DNA from: Burkholderiales bacterium
GTDB lineage: Bacteria > Pseudomonadota > Gammaproteobacteria > Burkholderiales > Burkholderiaceae_C
Direction of reading: 5' to 3'
DNA length: 34,132 nt
Assembly: GCA_947452135.1 (NCBI GenBank)
Contig: CANGBT010000009.1
Location: 1 to 34,132 of the forward strand
Position 1 is the first letter of the stretch, and each line of letters begins with the position of its first letter. Positions 8,575 to 15,635 of the stretch are shown one piece after another. The notes under the pieces were generated by a model, which did no database searches, was not told the origin of the DNA, and saw nothing but the letters and a program-made list of their open reading frames with translations. Made by a program: the position numbers and the translations under genes.

Positions 8575-9560
8575 GCGACCCTCTGGCGAAAAAGCAGCCA
8601 CAGCAGGTAGCCGCCACCCAGCACCGCGGTGACCACGCCGACGGGCAGTTCCTGAGGGGCGATCAGGCTGCGCGCCAGCACATCGGCGGCCAGCAGCAAG
8701 ACGCCGCCGGCAGCCGTGCTGGCCACCACGGTGTAGCCGTGACCTGCCGGCGCCCAGCGCCGCACCAGATGTGGCGATACCAACCCCACAAACGCCACCA
8801 GCCCGGCCTGCGACACCGCCAGCCCGGTGGCCAACGCCAGTGCGGCCACCAGCACCAACCGCCAGCGCGGCAGCGCCAGGCCCAGGCTCATCGCGCTGTC
8901 TTCGCCAAGCGTCAGTGCGTCCAGCACACGGGCCAGCCGCCAGGCCACCGGCAGGATCACGAGCAGCCCCGCAGCGAGCCAGCCTGAGCTGTCCCAACCG
9001 AGGAAGCTGGTGGTGCCCAGCATGAACACCTGTCGGCCACGCAAGGCCTCAGGCGCGGCGCTGGCCAGCAAGTCACCGAGCGCCGTCAGCACCACGCCCA
9101 CCACCACGCCCGCCAGCAGCAAACGCGACGTCTCGCGGGCGCCACGCGCCAGCACCAGCGTCAGCAGCACGCCCGCCAGTGCGCCGACGAATGCCGCGCC
9201 CACCAGACCCAGCCGCGCCAGGCCATCGGCGGCCGACCAGGCCACGGCAGCCCCACCAAACGCACTGATGGCCAGCACCGCCACCACCGCCAATGAGGCA
9301 CCAGACGCCGAGCCCAGCAGGTACGGATCGGCCAGCGGGTTGCGAAACAGCCCCTGCGCAATCGCCCCGGCCAGACCCAGCAAGGCACCCACCAGCCAGG
9401 CACCCAGCGTGCGTGGCGCGCGGACCTGGCTGACGATCACACCGGCTTCGCCGCCCCACGCGGGCCACGACCAGCCATCGCTGCCACAGGCCAGGCCGGC
9501 CAGCACCAGCAGCGCGCTCGCCGCCAGCAGCGCCCAGGCCAGATGGCGGCGGGCATTCAT
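8571..9560 (-). CDS. btuC: Vitamin B12 ABC transporter permease (FecCD family)
   Basis: A 329-residue polytopic permease of the FecCD/BtuC family with about nine to ten hydrophobic segments. The family motif GLAGAIAQGLFRNPLADPYL is near residues 63-82, and a GLVSPHLVRRW coupling-helix segment lies near residue 240. It forms the membrane channel that receives cobalamin from BtuF. The start ATG overlaps the btuF stop (ATGA) and the stop overlaps the btuD start in the same way, so the three importer genes are translationally coupled. Confidence 0.93.
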   Translation of the reverse strand: MNARRHLAWALLAASALLVLAGLACGSDGWSWPAWGGEAGVIVSQVRAPRTLGAWLVGALLGLAGAIAQGLFRNPLADPYLLGSASGASLAVVAVLAISAFGGAAVAWSAADGLARLGLVGAAFVGALAGVLLTLVLARGARETSRLLLAGVVVGVVLTALGDLLASAAPEALRGRQVFMLGTTSFLGWDSSGWLAAGLLVILPVAWRLARVLDALTLGEDSAMSLGLALPRWRLVLVAALALATGLAVSQAGLVAFVGLVSPHLVRRWAPAGHGYTVVASTAAGGVLLLAADVLARSLIAPQELPVGVVTAVLGGGYLLWLLFRQRVA

Positions 9561-10531
9561 GGCTGCCGGCCCATGGCCACCAGACAGTCGGCGATCTGCA
9601 GCGCTGCCTCGCCCATGCGCGGGCCCGGGCGCACCAGCAGGTCATAGCGCGACGGCGCGAAGCCACAGGTGCGCACAGCGCGCAACGCGCGGAGCTGATC
9701 CCACCCCGGGCGGCCGTGCATCTCGGCCAATGGCGCCGATGCGGCCATCACGATGTCGGGCTGGGCGCGCACGATGAATTCGGGGTTGAGCTTGGGAAAA
9801 GGCCCGAGCGCGGCCGGCACCACATTGGCCACGCCCAGGCGTGACAACGTTTCGCCGATGAACGAGCCCTCGCCGGCCGCATAAGGCGTGGTGTCGACCT
9901 CGAAATAGACCCGCTGGCCGCGCAAGGCGGGCGGCACCCGGGCCGCGGCACGGTCCACATCGCGTTCGATGGCCGCCCACAGCGGCGCAGCCGCGGCCGG
10001 CGTGCCCAGCATCGTGGCCAGCACCTGCAGAGAGCGCTGCACATCGGCATGTGTCTTCGATTCCAGCACCAGCACCCGGATGCCCAGCGACTCCAGCCGA
10101 TCGATCACACGGGCCGCGGGCGCGGCCAGCACCACATCGGGCCGCAGCGCGACGATGCGCTCAATCTGCGCATCGTCCAGCCCGCCGAGCTTGGGCAGCG
10201 CCAGCACGCTGGCCGGCCAGCTCGAATAGCGGTCGGTTCCCACCAGCCGGCCGCACGCGTCGAGCGCGCAGACGCTTTCGGTGAGCGCCGGCACCAGGCT
10301 CACGATGCGCTGCGGCGGCGCGGCAAAGGTCTGCGCCTGGCCGCGCAGGTCTCGCAGCATGATCGAGCCCGAAGCCCAGCCAGACGCGTGCAACGCGGCG
10401 AGCAGCGCGGCGCACATCAGCGTGCGCCAGGCAACCCCTACGCACTGGATGGCCGGCGTCAGACGACCCCAGCCCGGGGCCGCGGCGGAACTCATCCATC
10501 GCGCCATCGGCGGGTTCATCGTTCGGGTCAT
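9557..10531 (-). CDS. btuF: Periplasmic cobalamin-binding protein
   Basis: A 324-residue helical-backbone binding protein. A hydrophobic signal segment (about residues 33-48, ending near GWASG) precedes the mature RIVSLVPALTESVCALDACG strand-turn that opens type III periplasmic binding proteins. A YAAGEGSFIGETLSRLG helix marks the second lobe. The start is uncertain: ATGs at 10531, 10519, 10507 and 10495 all precede the signal segment and none has a strong Shine-Dalgarno. I take 10531, which sits 23 nt after btuB. It should hand B12 from the periplasm to BtuC. Confidence 0.9.
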   Translation of the reverse strand: MTRTMNPPMARWMSSAAAPGWGRLTPAIQCVGVAWRTLMCAALLAALHASGWASGSIMLRDLRGQAQTFAAPPQRIVSLVPALTESVCALDACGRLVGTDRYSSWPASVLALPKLGGLDDAQIERIVALRPDVVLAAPAARVIDRLESLGIRVLVLESKTHADVQRSLQVLATMLGTPAAAAPLWAAIERDVDRAAARVPPALRGQRVYFEVDTTPYAAGEGSFIGETLSRLGVANVVPAALGPFPKLNPEFIVRAQPDIVMAASAPLAEMHGRPGWDQLRALRAVRTCGFAPSRYDLLVRPGPRMGEAALQIADCLVAMGRQP

Positions 10532-10554
10532 CGATCGAGTCCGGCAGGCAGGCC

Positions 10555-12480
10555 TTACAGACCGACCCCGCTGTAGCGCAAACCCAGCCAGACCTGGCGG
10601 CCCAGCGCACGGGTGTCGCGGGTCGGCTCGATGTCGCGGTCGCCCACGTTGAGCACCTTGGCCTCGAGCTGCCAGCGCGGCATGAAGCGCCAGCGCGCCT
10701 GCAGATCGACGGTGGCGTAACTGCCCAGCGACTTGCCACCATCGGGCCGATCGCCCACCACCAGCAGTGAGCCGCCCAGGCTCCACGCGCCGAATTGATA
10801 GTCAGCGTTGACGGTCTCGTGGTGGCGGGCGCGGCGTGGCAGGCGCGCGCCTGTGAGTTCGTCGGTGGCGCTGACCAGATCGACGGTCCCGCGCAAGGTC
10901 CACGCACCCAGCCTTTGCGCTGCCGTCAGGCTGACGCCCTCGAGCGTGGCCTTGCCGACGTTGCTCGCGCAACCGCCGGAGTAGGACGCATCGGGACACA
11001 GAGTGGGGTCGGACTCGTATCCAATCAGGTCGCGCACGCGGTTGCGGTAAGCGGTGGCAGACACGCTGCTGTCGCCCGAGCGCCAATCCAGGCCGACTTC
11101 GACGCTGCGGCCCCGCTCGGGCCGGATGGTGGGGACGCCGTAGTTGCCATACGCATCGCTGTAGTAGAGGTCGTTGAACGCCGGGGCGCGAAAGGTCGTT
11201 CCGGCCAGCGCGCGTGCGGTCAGGCCGTGGCCCAGTTCATACCCCCAACCCAGCCGACCAGTGGTCTTGCCGCCGTAGACCGAGTTGTCGTCGTGCCGCA
11301 CATCGGCCGACAGCAAGTTGGCGCCGAAACGGCCCGAGTAGCCCAGCGCCACCGCATCGTTGTGGCGACTGCGGTTGACACTGAGGGTGGTCGCTTGAGC
11401 CTGTTCTTCCAGCCGCTCGAGCACCGCCACGACCTGCTGGCCCGGCGCCAGCGTGAACGCGTTTTGCCAGGTGTACTGGTCGCGTCGCGTCAGGTTGTGT
11501 TCGATCACGCCAGCGCCGGTGCGCTCCTCGTCCTCGCTGTGGGCCAACTGAACGCGCGTGGTCCACAGTGGGCTCCACACACCGTCGTAGCTGATGGCGG
11601 CGACTTGCGTGTCGAGCCGGTTGCGAAAGTTCGGAGTCGCATCGGCAAGGTAGTCAGGCGCCTCGTACACGGCGCTGTCATAGCGCGAAGTCAAGCGCGA
11701 ATCGATCACGCTGAGCGCCACCCGATGGCCGGGAGCCACGGCCTGACCCAGGCTCAGTTGCGCGGTCCGGCGGCTGTAGCCGTCGCGATCGGGGTTGTAG
11801 CTGCTGAACTGGTCGTTCGGACGCAACGCCGACACGCCATTGCTGTGCTCGTGCCCCAGCGAGGCGGTGTAGTCAAAGCTGCCGGTGCTGCCGCTGACCG
11901 CGACATCGCCCTCGCGCGAGCCGTACTCACCCACGGCCGCATGCGCCGACAAGCTCGCAGGGCCTTGCCCACGCAGCGTGGTGATGCGCACCACGCCACC
12001 CACGGCATCGGCGCCATACAGGCTCGATCCGGGGCCACGCAGCACTTCGATGCGCTCGATCTGCGCCAGGCTGAGGGAATTGAAGGCCACCAGGCCCAGC
12101 GTGGCCGATCCAACGCGAACACCATCGATGAGCACCAGCGTGCTGGCCGAACTGGCACCGCGGATGAGCACACCCGACGACTGGCCGGGCCCGCCATTGC
12201 GCGAGATCTGCACCCCAGCCTCGCGACGCAGCAGGTCTTCGACGGAATCAGCGGCCGACTCGCGAATGCGCTGCGCATCGATGACGACCACGTCAGACGT
12301 GACCTGATCGCGCGTTAGCGGCTCCCGGGAAGCCACGACCACCACGGGCGGCAAATTGGTCTGCGCCTGAGCGACAGATGAGATGGAAAGACCGACCGCG
12401 CACGCGGCCAAGACAAAGCCGAGCGAGCGCCACTGGGCGCCAGCTCCGAGCGCACGAAGCGCCGAGAGAGAGAAAAACAT
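10555..12480 (-). CDS. btuB: TonB-dependent vitamin B12 receptor
   Basis: A 641-residue outer-membrane receptor. A signal peptide (to about residue 39, ending AQA) is followed by a TonB-box-like PVVVVAS. The plug domain (about 55-165) has the IRGASSASTLVLIDG and RIEVLRGPGSSLYGADAVGG motifs. A 22-strand barrel ends in a terminal aromatic-rich strand WLGLRYSG. It imports cobalamin using TonB energy. I chose the ATG at 12480. A GTG at 12504 with an upstream GCAGG is a credible alternative and would add eight residues. The upstream cobalamin riboswitch and downstream btuFCD fix the substrate well. Confidence 0.92.
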   Translation of the reverse strand: MFFSLSALRALGAGAQWRSLGFVLAACAVGLSISSVAQAQTNLPPVVVVASREPLTRDQVTSDVVVIDAQRIRESAADSVEDLLRREAGVQISRNGGPGQSSGVLIRGASSASTLVLIDGVRVGSATLGLVAFNSLSLAQIERIEVLRGPGSSLYGADAVGGVVRITTLRGQGPASLSAHAAVGEYGSREGDVAVSGSTGSFDYTASLGHEHSNGVSALRPNDQFSSYNPDRDGYSRRTAQLSLGQAVAPGHRVALSVIDSRLTSRYDSAVYEAPDYLADATPNFRNRLDTQVAAISYDGVWSPLWTTRVQLAHSEDEERTGAGVIEHNLTRRDQYTWQNAFTLAPGQQVVAVLERLEEQAQATTLSVNRSRHNDAVALGYSGRFGANLLSADVRHDDNSVYGGKTTGRLGWGYELGHGLTARALAGTTFRAPAFNDLYYSDAYGNYGVPTIRPERGRSVEVGLDWRSGDSSVSATAYRNRVRDLIGYESDPTLCPDASYSGGCASNVGKATLEGVSLTAAQRLGAWTLRGTVDLVSATDELTGARLPRRARHHETVNADYQFGAWSLGGSLLVVGDRPDGGKSLGSYATVDLQARWRFMPRWQLEAKVLNVGDRDIEPTRDTRALGRQVWLGLRYSGVGL

Positions 12481-12493
12481 GATGAAAAGTCCG

Positions 12494-12566
12494 ACAAGAG
12501 CCACGCGACCTGCTTCCCCGCAGGCGCATGCGATGTGGGTGCAACACGCGGATGCACCCTCTTGTT
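12494..12566 (-). promoter_or_regulatory. Expression platform of the btuB riboswitch
   Basis: On the transcript, AACAAGAG (12566 down to 12559) follows the aptamer directly. A perfect 7-bp hairpin comes next (12537-12543 with 12553-12559), then a 5-bp hairpin CCUGC/GCAGG (12520-12524 with 12509-12513). The loop of that second hairpin is rich in G. Then comes CUCUUGU (12500 down to 12494), ending 13 nt before the ATG. AACAAGAG can pair either with an upstream aptamer strand or with this CUCUUGU next to the start codon. The G-rich loop could also contact the C-rich loop near 12691. Pairings are read from the sequence; the switching is inferred. Confidence 0.6.
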
Positions 12567-12775
12567 GGCCGGTATCCGGGCTGAAGGAACGACTCTTGCG
12601 ACCTTCCCAGAGACCGAAGTCTCCAGTGGTGTGTGAACAAGAGTTGAAGCGCGGGCCCGAGGGCCTGGGCTTCGTCCAACGTACCGTTGCGGGGGCAGCG
12701 CAGGTTGAGAGCTTTGCAGCTCTTTCTGCTTCCCGTTTAACTGCACCGGCAAGAAAACCGGCGCGAGCACCAAAC
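12561..12775 (-). ncRNA. Cobalamin riboswitch aptamer upstream of btuB
   Basis: Read on the minus strand, the segment has the ordered elements of a class I cobalamin aptamer. These are GGTGC with a GCCGG stem near 12770-12750, the GTTTAACGGGAA element (about 12727-12745), GCTGCCCCCGCAACGGTA (about 12682-12699) and a CCACTGG box (about 12621-12629). A UUCG-capped stem, GGGAAGG, and the closing CAGCCCGG...CCGGCC ending near 12567 complete it. It senses adenosylcobalamin and normally lowers btuB expression when B12 is plentiful. It is the basis for assigning B12 as the substrate of the downstream operon. Confidence 0.93.
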
Positions 12776-12783
12776 AGAGGCGC

Positions 12784-12789
12784 ATTGTA
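12784..12789 (-). promoter_or_regulatory. Predicted -10 element of the btuB operon promoter
   Basis: Read on the minus strand this is TACAAT. Transcription would begin near 12777, a few bases before the first conserved riboswitch nucleotides, which fits well. No good -35 hexamer is seen 16-18 bp upstream. It forms one arm of a perfect palindrome shared with the opposite promoter. Confidence 0.5.
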
Positions 12790-12799
12790 GGCACCCGCC

Positions 12800-12805
12800 T
12801 ACAAT
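12800..12805 (+). promoter_or_regulatory. Predicted -10 element of the zapB-zapA promoter
   Basis: TACAAT at 12800-12805 would start a transcript near 12812, giving a leader of about 26 nt before the ATG at 12838. The -35 position (about 12777-12782) does not match consensus. Confidence 0.45.
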
Positions 12806-12837
12806 TCGATCTGTCATCAGCCGAGTACCACCGCGCC

Positions 12838-13092
12838 ATGTCGAAGATCGAAGACCTTGCCGACCGGGTGGAGCGATTGCTCCTGCGCCATGACGAGTTA
12901 CAGCGCACCAATGTGCTGCTTGAACAGCAGCTCAAGACCGTGACGGTTGAACGCGACAGCCTGAAGTCGCGACTCAATGCGGCCCGAGGCCGCATCAACA
13001 CGCTGCTCGAGCGGTTGCCGACCGAGGGTTCGCCCACGGCGGCGGTGCTCACATCAGATCCCTTCCCGACGGCTGGTGAAGAACCGCAATGA
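12838..13092 (+). CDS. Small coiled-coil protein, ZapB-like (TIGR02449 type)
   Basis: An 84-residue protein. Residues about 3-62 form one continuous charged and leucine-rich coiled coil with heptad-like spacing (repeated L/V at a and d positions), followed by a Pro/Thr-rich tail. It matches the small coiled-coil proteins encoded directly before zapA in many beta- and gammaproteobacteria. By analogy with ZapB it may join the Z-ring network through ZapA, but this is inferred from shape and position. Its stop overlaps the zapA start (ATGA), giving strong translational coupling. Confidence 0.8.
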   Translation: MSKIEDLADRVERLLLRHDELQRTNVLLEQQLKTVTVERDSLKSRLNAARGRINTLLERLPTEGSPTAAVLTSDPFPTAGEEPQ

Positions 13093-13391
13093 AGCAAATC
13101 GAAGTCACGATCCTCGACCAGAGTTACGTCTTGGGCTGTCCCGAAGGCGGCGAGGCGATGCTGCGTGCGGCCGTCAAGGCCGTGGACCACGAGATGACCA
13201 CGATCCGCAACCTGGGGAAAGTGAAGTCGCGTGAACGCATCGCGGTGCTGGCAGCGCTCAACCTGGCTTACGCGCTGGAGCAGCAACCCGAAACATCGCG
13301 GATCAGCGGCGAGCCAGGCCCCGAGGTGGACATCGGCTCACTCGTGGCGCGCATCGACAAGGCGCTCGGCGAGCACGGGCACCTGCTCTGA
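13089..13391 (+). CDS. zapA: Cell division protein ZapA
   Basis: A 100-residue Z-ring-associated protein that crosslinks FtsZ filaments. The N-terminal domain has the family pattern IEVTILDQSYVLGCPEGGE, then an LRAAVKAVDHEM helix and a long C-terminal helix with SRERIAVLAALNLAY (residues about 48-62). The length matches the family (about 100-109). It is coupled to the upstream coiled-coil gene and followed by 6S RNA, the same order (zapA then ssrS) as in E. coli. Confidence 0.93.
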   Translation: MKQIEVTILDQSYVLGCPEGGEAMLRAAVKAVDHEMTTIRNLGKVKSRERIAVLAALNLAYALEQQPETSRISGEPGPEVDIGSLVARIDKALGEHGHLL

Positions 13392-13443
13392 TCAGCACAT
13401 CGGCTGTTGCCGATGGCTTGAGGTTCACGGCGCACAACGGGCG

Positions 13444-13449
13444 TAGACT
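13444..13449 (+). promoter_or_regulatory. Predicted -10 element for 6S RNA
   Basis: TAGACT at 13444-13449 is placed 6-7 nt before the base of the 6S RNA terminal stem. A TTGAGG at 13418-13423 is the nearest -35-like hexamer, but the 20-bp spacing is long. Processing from a zapA read-through transcript is an alternative, as described in E. coli. Confidence 0.4.
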
Positions 13450-13454
13450 TTGCC

Positions 13455-13636
13455 CGTCCGCTGCGTTCACGTGGGTTCTATATTTCCTTGAACCGATGCT
13501 CTCGCGAGCCCGGGCCTGGAACATTGCCGAGTGGGCGTGATCGTCTCGCGTCAGATGAACCCGAAACACGGCTGACCTGGCCCACCTGAATCCCCTGGGT
13601 TCAGGAATGCGGCCCACGGTCCGCAGCGGACACCCT
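13455..13636 (+). ncRNA. ssrS: 6S RNA
   Basis: About 180 nt directly after zapA. The ends form a perfect 10-bp stem: GTCCGCTGCG at 13456-13465 with CGCAGCGGAC at 13622-13631, extended inward by GTGGG/CCCAC. Inside are a TATATTTCCTTGAACCGATGCTC segment split by the interior bulge and a CCTGAA...TTCAGG hairpin (about 13585-13605). That hairpin corresponds to the CCUUGAA/UUCAAGG hairpin of E. coli 6S RNA. The molecule mimics an open promoter and holds sigma-70 RNA polymerase in stationary phase. Position, size and long rod shape all agree. Exact ends are estimates. Confidence 0.88.
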
Positions 13637-13651
13637 CAGACCAGGCGCTGC

Positions 13652-14704
13652 TCAGGCCACCGCATCGAAGCGGATGCTGGCCAGGCTGACGCAGTTCCCG
13701 CCCCGCCTTTGTGCAGAAGCGAGCGCCATCCCAGACGCGTCGAGCAGTTCGTCCTGCGTATGGGCCGTGTGCGGAAAGCTGGCCACTCCCATCGACACGG
13801 TGAACCCGAAGTCATGGCCATCAAGCACCACGATCTGCGTGGCGCATTGCCTGCGCAGGCTCTCGACACGCGCATGCGCAGTGGCCAGCCCCACACCCGA
13901 CAGCAAGATCGCAAAGCGGTCTTCGCTCAGACGGCATGAGGCATCCATGGCCCGGGTGTTGCTGCGAATCAGTCGGCCTAACGCCTCGGTCACGCGCGGA
14001 CGCGCGGAAGGTCCCAAGTGGGCCTCGATTTCATTCGGAGGGTCGATCGAAATCGACACCAGCGAGAACTCCCGGTGCTCTCGGGTCGACAGATCGACCT
14101 CTCGACGCAGCTGGTCATCGAACTGGGCGCGCTGATAGAGCCCGCCGCCACTTTGCCTCTGACGCACCTCCTGCGACTCCCGGCTCATGGCTTCATTCGC
14201 GATTTGTTGCTGCTCAAGCTGCATCAGCGCCATGGAAAGCTTGGCTTCACGCCGCAGCGATTCGGTCACGTCCATCCAGAGATGGGCGAGGTATTCCGGA
14301 GCCGCCGAACCCGTGCTGATCAATGGAACGCAAACCACCTTGAAGTCACGACGAGGCTGCGCAGCATCGAGCGAGAGCCGATGCTCGCTGCACTGAGGCC
14401 GGCCCATCATCAACGCGGTCGAATCCGCCTCACGGAGCAAGGTGGCTGCCTCATTGCCAAACAAATCCACATCGCTCAGGCCAATGAGCTCTTCAGGCGA
14501 ACGGCCCAGCAGCGTAGCGAGATGCGCACTGGCATGCACATAGGAACCGCTGTCCGCTCGCTTGACCGAGAGGCCTGCATCCAGGTTCAGCAGCAACGCC
14601 GACAGAACGCCGTCCCAGGCACTGGGATCAATCCCCAGAGACGCAGCCATCTCCAGTGGCATCACCCCGGATTCGGCACTCGGCGTCTGCGTGGTCGTGT
14701 TCAT
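13652..14704 (-). CDS. PAS domain protein with degenerate GGDEF domain
   Basis: A 350-residue soluble protein. A PAS-like domain (about 33-148) with LGRSPEELIGLSDVDLFG is followed by a coiled linker (about 150-190) and a GGDEF-fold domain (about 192-340). The active-site loop reads SEDRF at 260-264 instead of GGDEF, and the usual DxxxFKxxND metal/substrate segment is missing. Cyclase activity is therefore unlikely. The upstream inhibitory-site RxxD survives (R251, D254) at the canonical five-residue spacing, so it could still bind cyclic di-GMP. The ATG at 14704 follows AGAGCAGGG. The gene converges on 6S RNA. Partner and output are unknown. Confidence 0.88.
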   Translation of the reverse strand: MNTTTQTPSAESGVMPLEMAASLGIDPSAWDGVLSALLLNLDAGLSVKRADSGSYVHASAHLATLLGRSPEELIGLSDVDLFGNEAATLLREADSTALMMGRPQCSEHRLSLDAAQPRRDFKVVCVPLISTGSAAPEYLAHLWMDVTESLRREAKLSMALMQLEQQQIANEAMSRESQEVRQRQSGGGLYQRAQFDDQLRREVDLSTREHREFSLVSISIDPPNEIEAHLGPSARPRVTEALGRLIRSNTRAMDASCRLSEDRFAILLSGVGLATAHARVESLRRQCATQIVVLDGHDFGFTVSMGVASFPHTAHTQDELLDASGMALASAQRRGGNCVSLASIRFDAVA

Positions 14705-14854
14705 CCCTGCTCTTTCATCCACGTCGAATGGGCACGAACCAGCCCCACCTCAAACAACAAAGGAGAGACCTTCTCCGCCCCATGTTCCGAGGCTATCGCA
14801 AAGCGCTGCGTTCATGGTGGAAAACAGGCCCCGATCGACGCCCAGAAACGCAAA

Positions 14855-14873
14855 ACCCCCTATTTGAGGGGGT
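14855..14873 (-). terminator. Intrinsic terminator after the SRPBCC gene
   Basis: On the minus strand, ACCCCC, a seven-base loop and GGGGGT form a six-pair GC hairpin that runs into TTTTG. It lies about 60 nt past the SRPBCC stop. The plus strand has a weaker TCTT tail. The remaining 14705-14933 region shows no gene. Confidence 0.65.
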
Positions 14874-14933
14874 CTTGGAAGGCGAAAAGTCAGCGTCGAA
14901 CCAGCGCTACGAACGCCGGCCGAAGCAAGAAGC

Positions 14934-15440
14934 TCAGCGCTTGAAGTTTGCGACGACCTTGGCCAATCCACCGTCGAAGGCTATCGAGACGATCTCGGTC
15001 ACCATATCCTCGTCCATGCCATTGGGATCAAAGGTTGAACTCCACTTCATGATCGTCTTGCCGTCAGGCGCCGGGGTCAGCGCAATGGTCGACAGGTAGT
15101 TCTTGACAGGCAGCGGACCCTTCACCCCTGCGTAGGTGTAACTTTTCTGGGCTGCGTTGTACTTGACCAGTTTCTCGACCAGCTCACCGCCACCGACGAG
15201 CTTGAGCACGCGAATCGCACCGGCGGCCGTGGGCTTGTTCTTGCCCTCGATCGTGCTGCTCAGCACCGAGGGGTGCCAAACGTCGAGCGAGTTGAAGTCA
15301 CCGACAAATTTCCACACCGTGTCTGGCGCGCTGTCGATGGTGACTTCCCGCTCAAAGGACACGGCGCCGACCGCAAAGGCGCTCGCTGTGGCCATCAACA
15401 AGCTGGCAGCGATGGTGAAGCGGCGAATGATGTTTCTCAT
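14934..15440 (-). CDS. Exported SRPBCC-fold protein (polyketide cyclase/MxaD-like)
   Basis: A 168-residue protein. A signal peptide has an Arg-rich start and hydrophobic core, with likely cleavage after ASAFA (about residue 23). The SRPBCC/START-like domain opens FEREVTIDSAPDTVWKFVGDF and contains WHPSV and GAIRVLKL motifs of the family. These domains form a cavity for hydrophobic ligands; the closest named relatives are MxaD-like periplasmic proteins. The ATG at 15440 has AGGAG at the correct spacing. No methanol dehydrogenase or polyketide genes are nearby, so ligand and role are unknown. Confidence 0.85.
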   Translation of the reverse strand: MRNIIRRFTIAASLLMATASAFAVGAVSFEREVTIDSAPDTVWKFVGDFNSLDVWHPSVLSSTIEGKNKPTAAGAIRVLKLVGGGELVEKLVKYNAAQKSYTYAGVKGPLPVKNYLSTIALTPAPDGKTIMKWSSTFDPNGMDEDMVTEIVSIAFDGGLAKVVANFKR

Positions 15441-15635
15441 GAGGTAACTCCTGCCAATCTGTAAACATTCAACTCGCTGCGACGACACGTCCATGCGAGC
15501 AAGGCCTCGATTATTGGCGCACTGCGCAGCCCTTCGCCACATGGTGATCCCGATGGGCCTGGAAATTGCTGATCCGTGGATGACGCGCCAACTTCACCAA
15601 CCCGCAGCAGCGCAACTGCCCGCCAACGACATCGA

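Larger units (their letters stand above)
12784..12805. repeat. Perfect 9-bp palindrome between divergent btuB and zap promoters
   Basis: ATTGTAGGC (12784-12792), a four-base spacer ACCC, and GCCTACAAT (12797-12805) are exact inverted repeats. Each outer end is a TACAAT hexamer reading outward, so the palindrome consists of two back-to-back -10 elements. It could also be an operator. Confidence 0.7.

Noticed and set aside
10795-12318. 507-codon plus-strand open frame opposite btuB
   Set aside because: Low-complexity Arg/Ala/Gly-rich translation without motifs; the btuB frame is well supported.
12315-13286. 323-codon minus-strand open frame across the riboswitch and zap genes
   Set aside because: It crosses the conserved cobalamin aptamer and has no recognisable domain; only its antisense strand codes for ZapA.
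14855-14873. Possible tRNA or small RNA ending at the strong terminator
   Set aside because: No cloverleaf or CCA end was found between 14874 and 14933; the terminator is explained by the SRPBCC gene.
15441-15480. CTGT-containing sequence as a LexA box for ybiB
   Set aside because: CTGTAAACATTCAACT lacks the second ACAG half-site.
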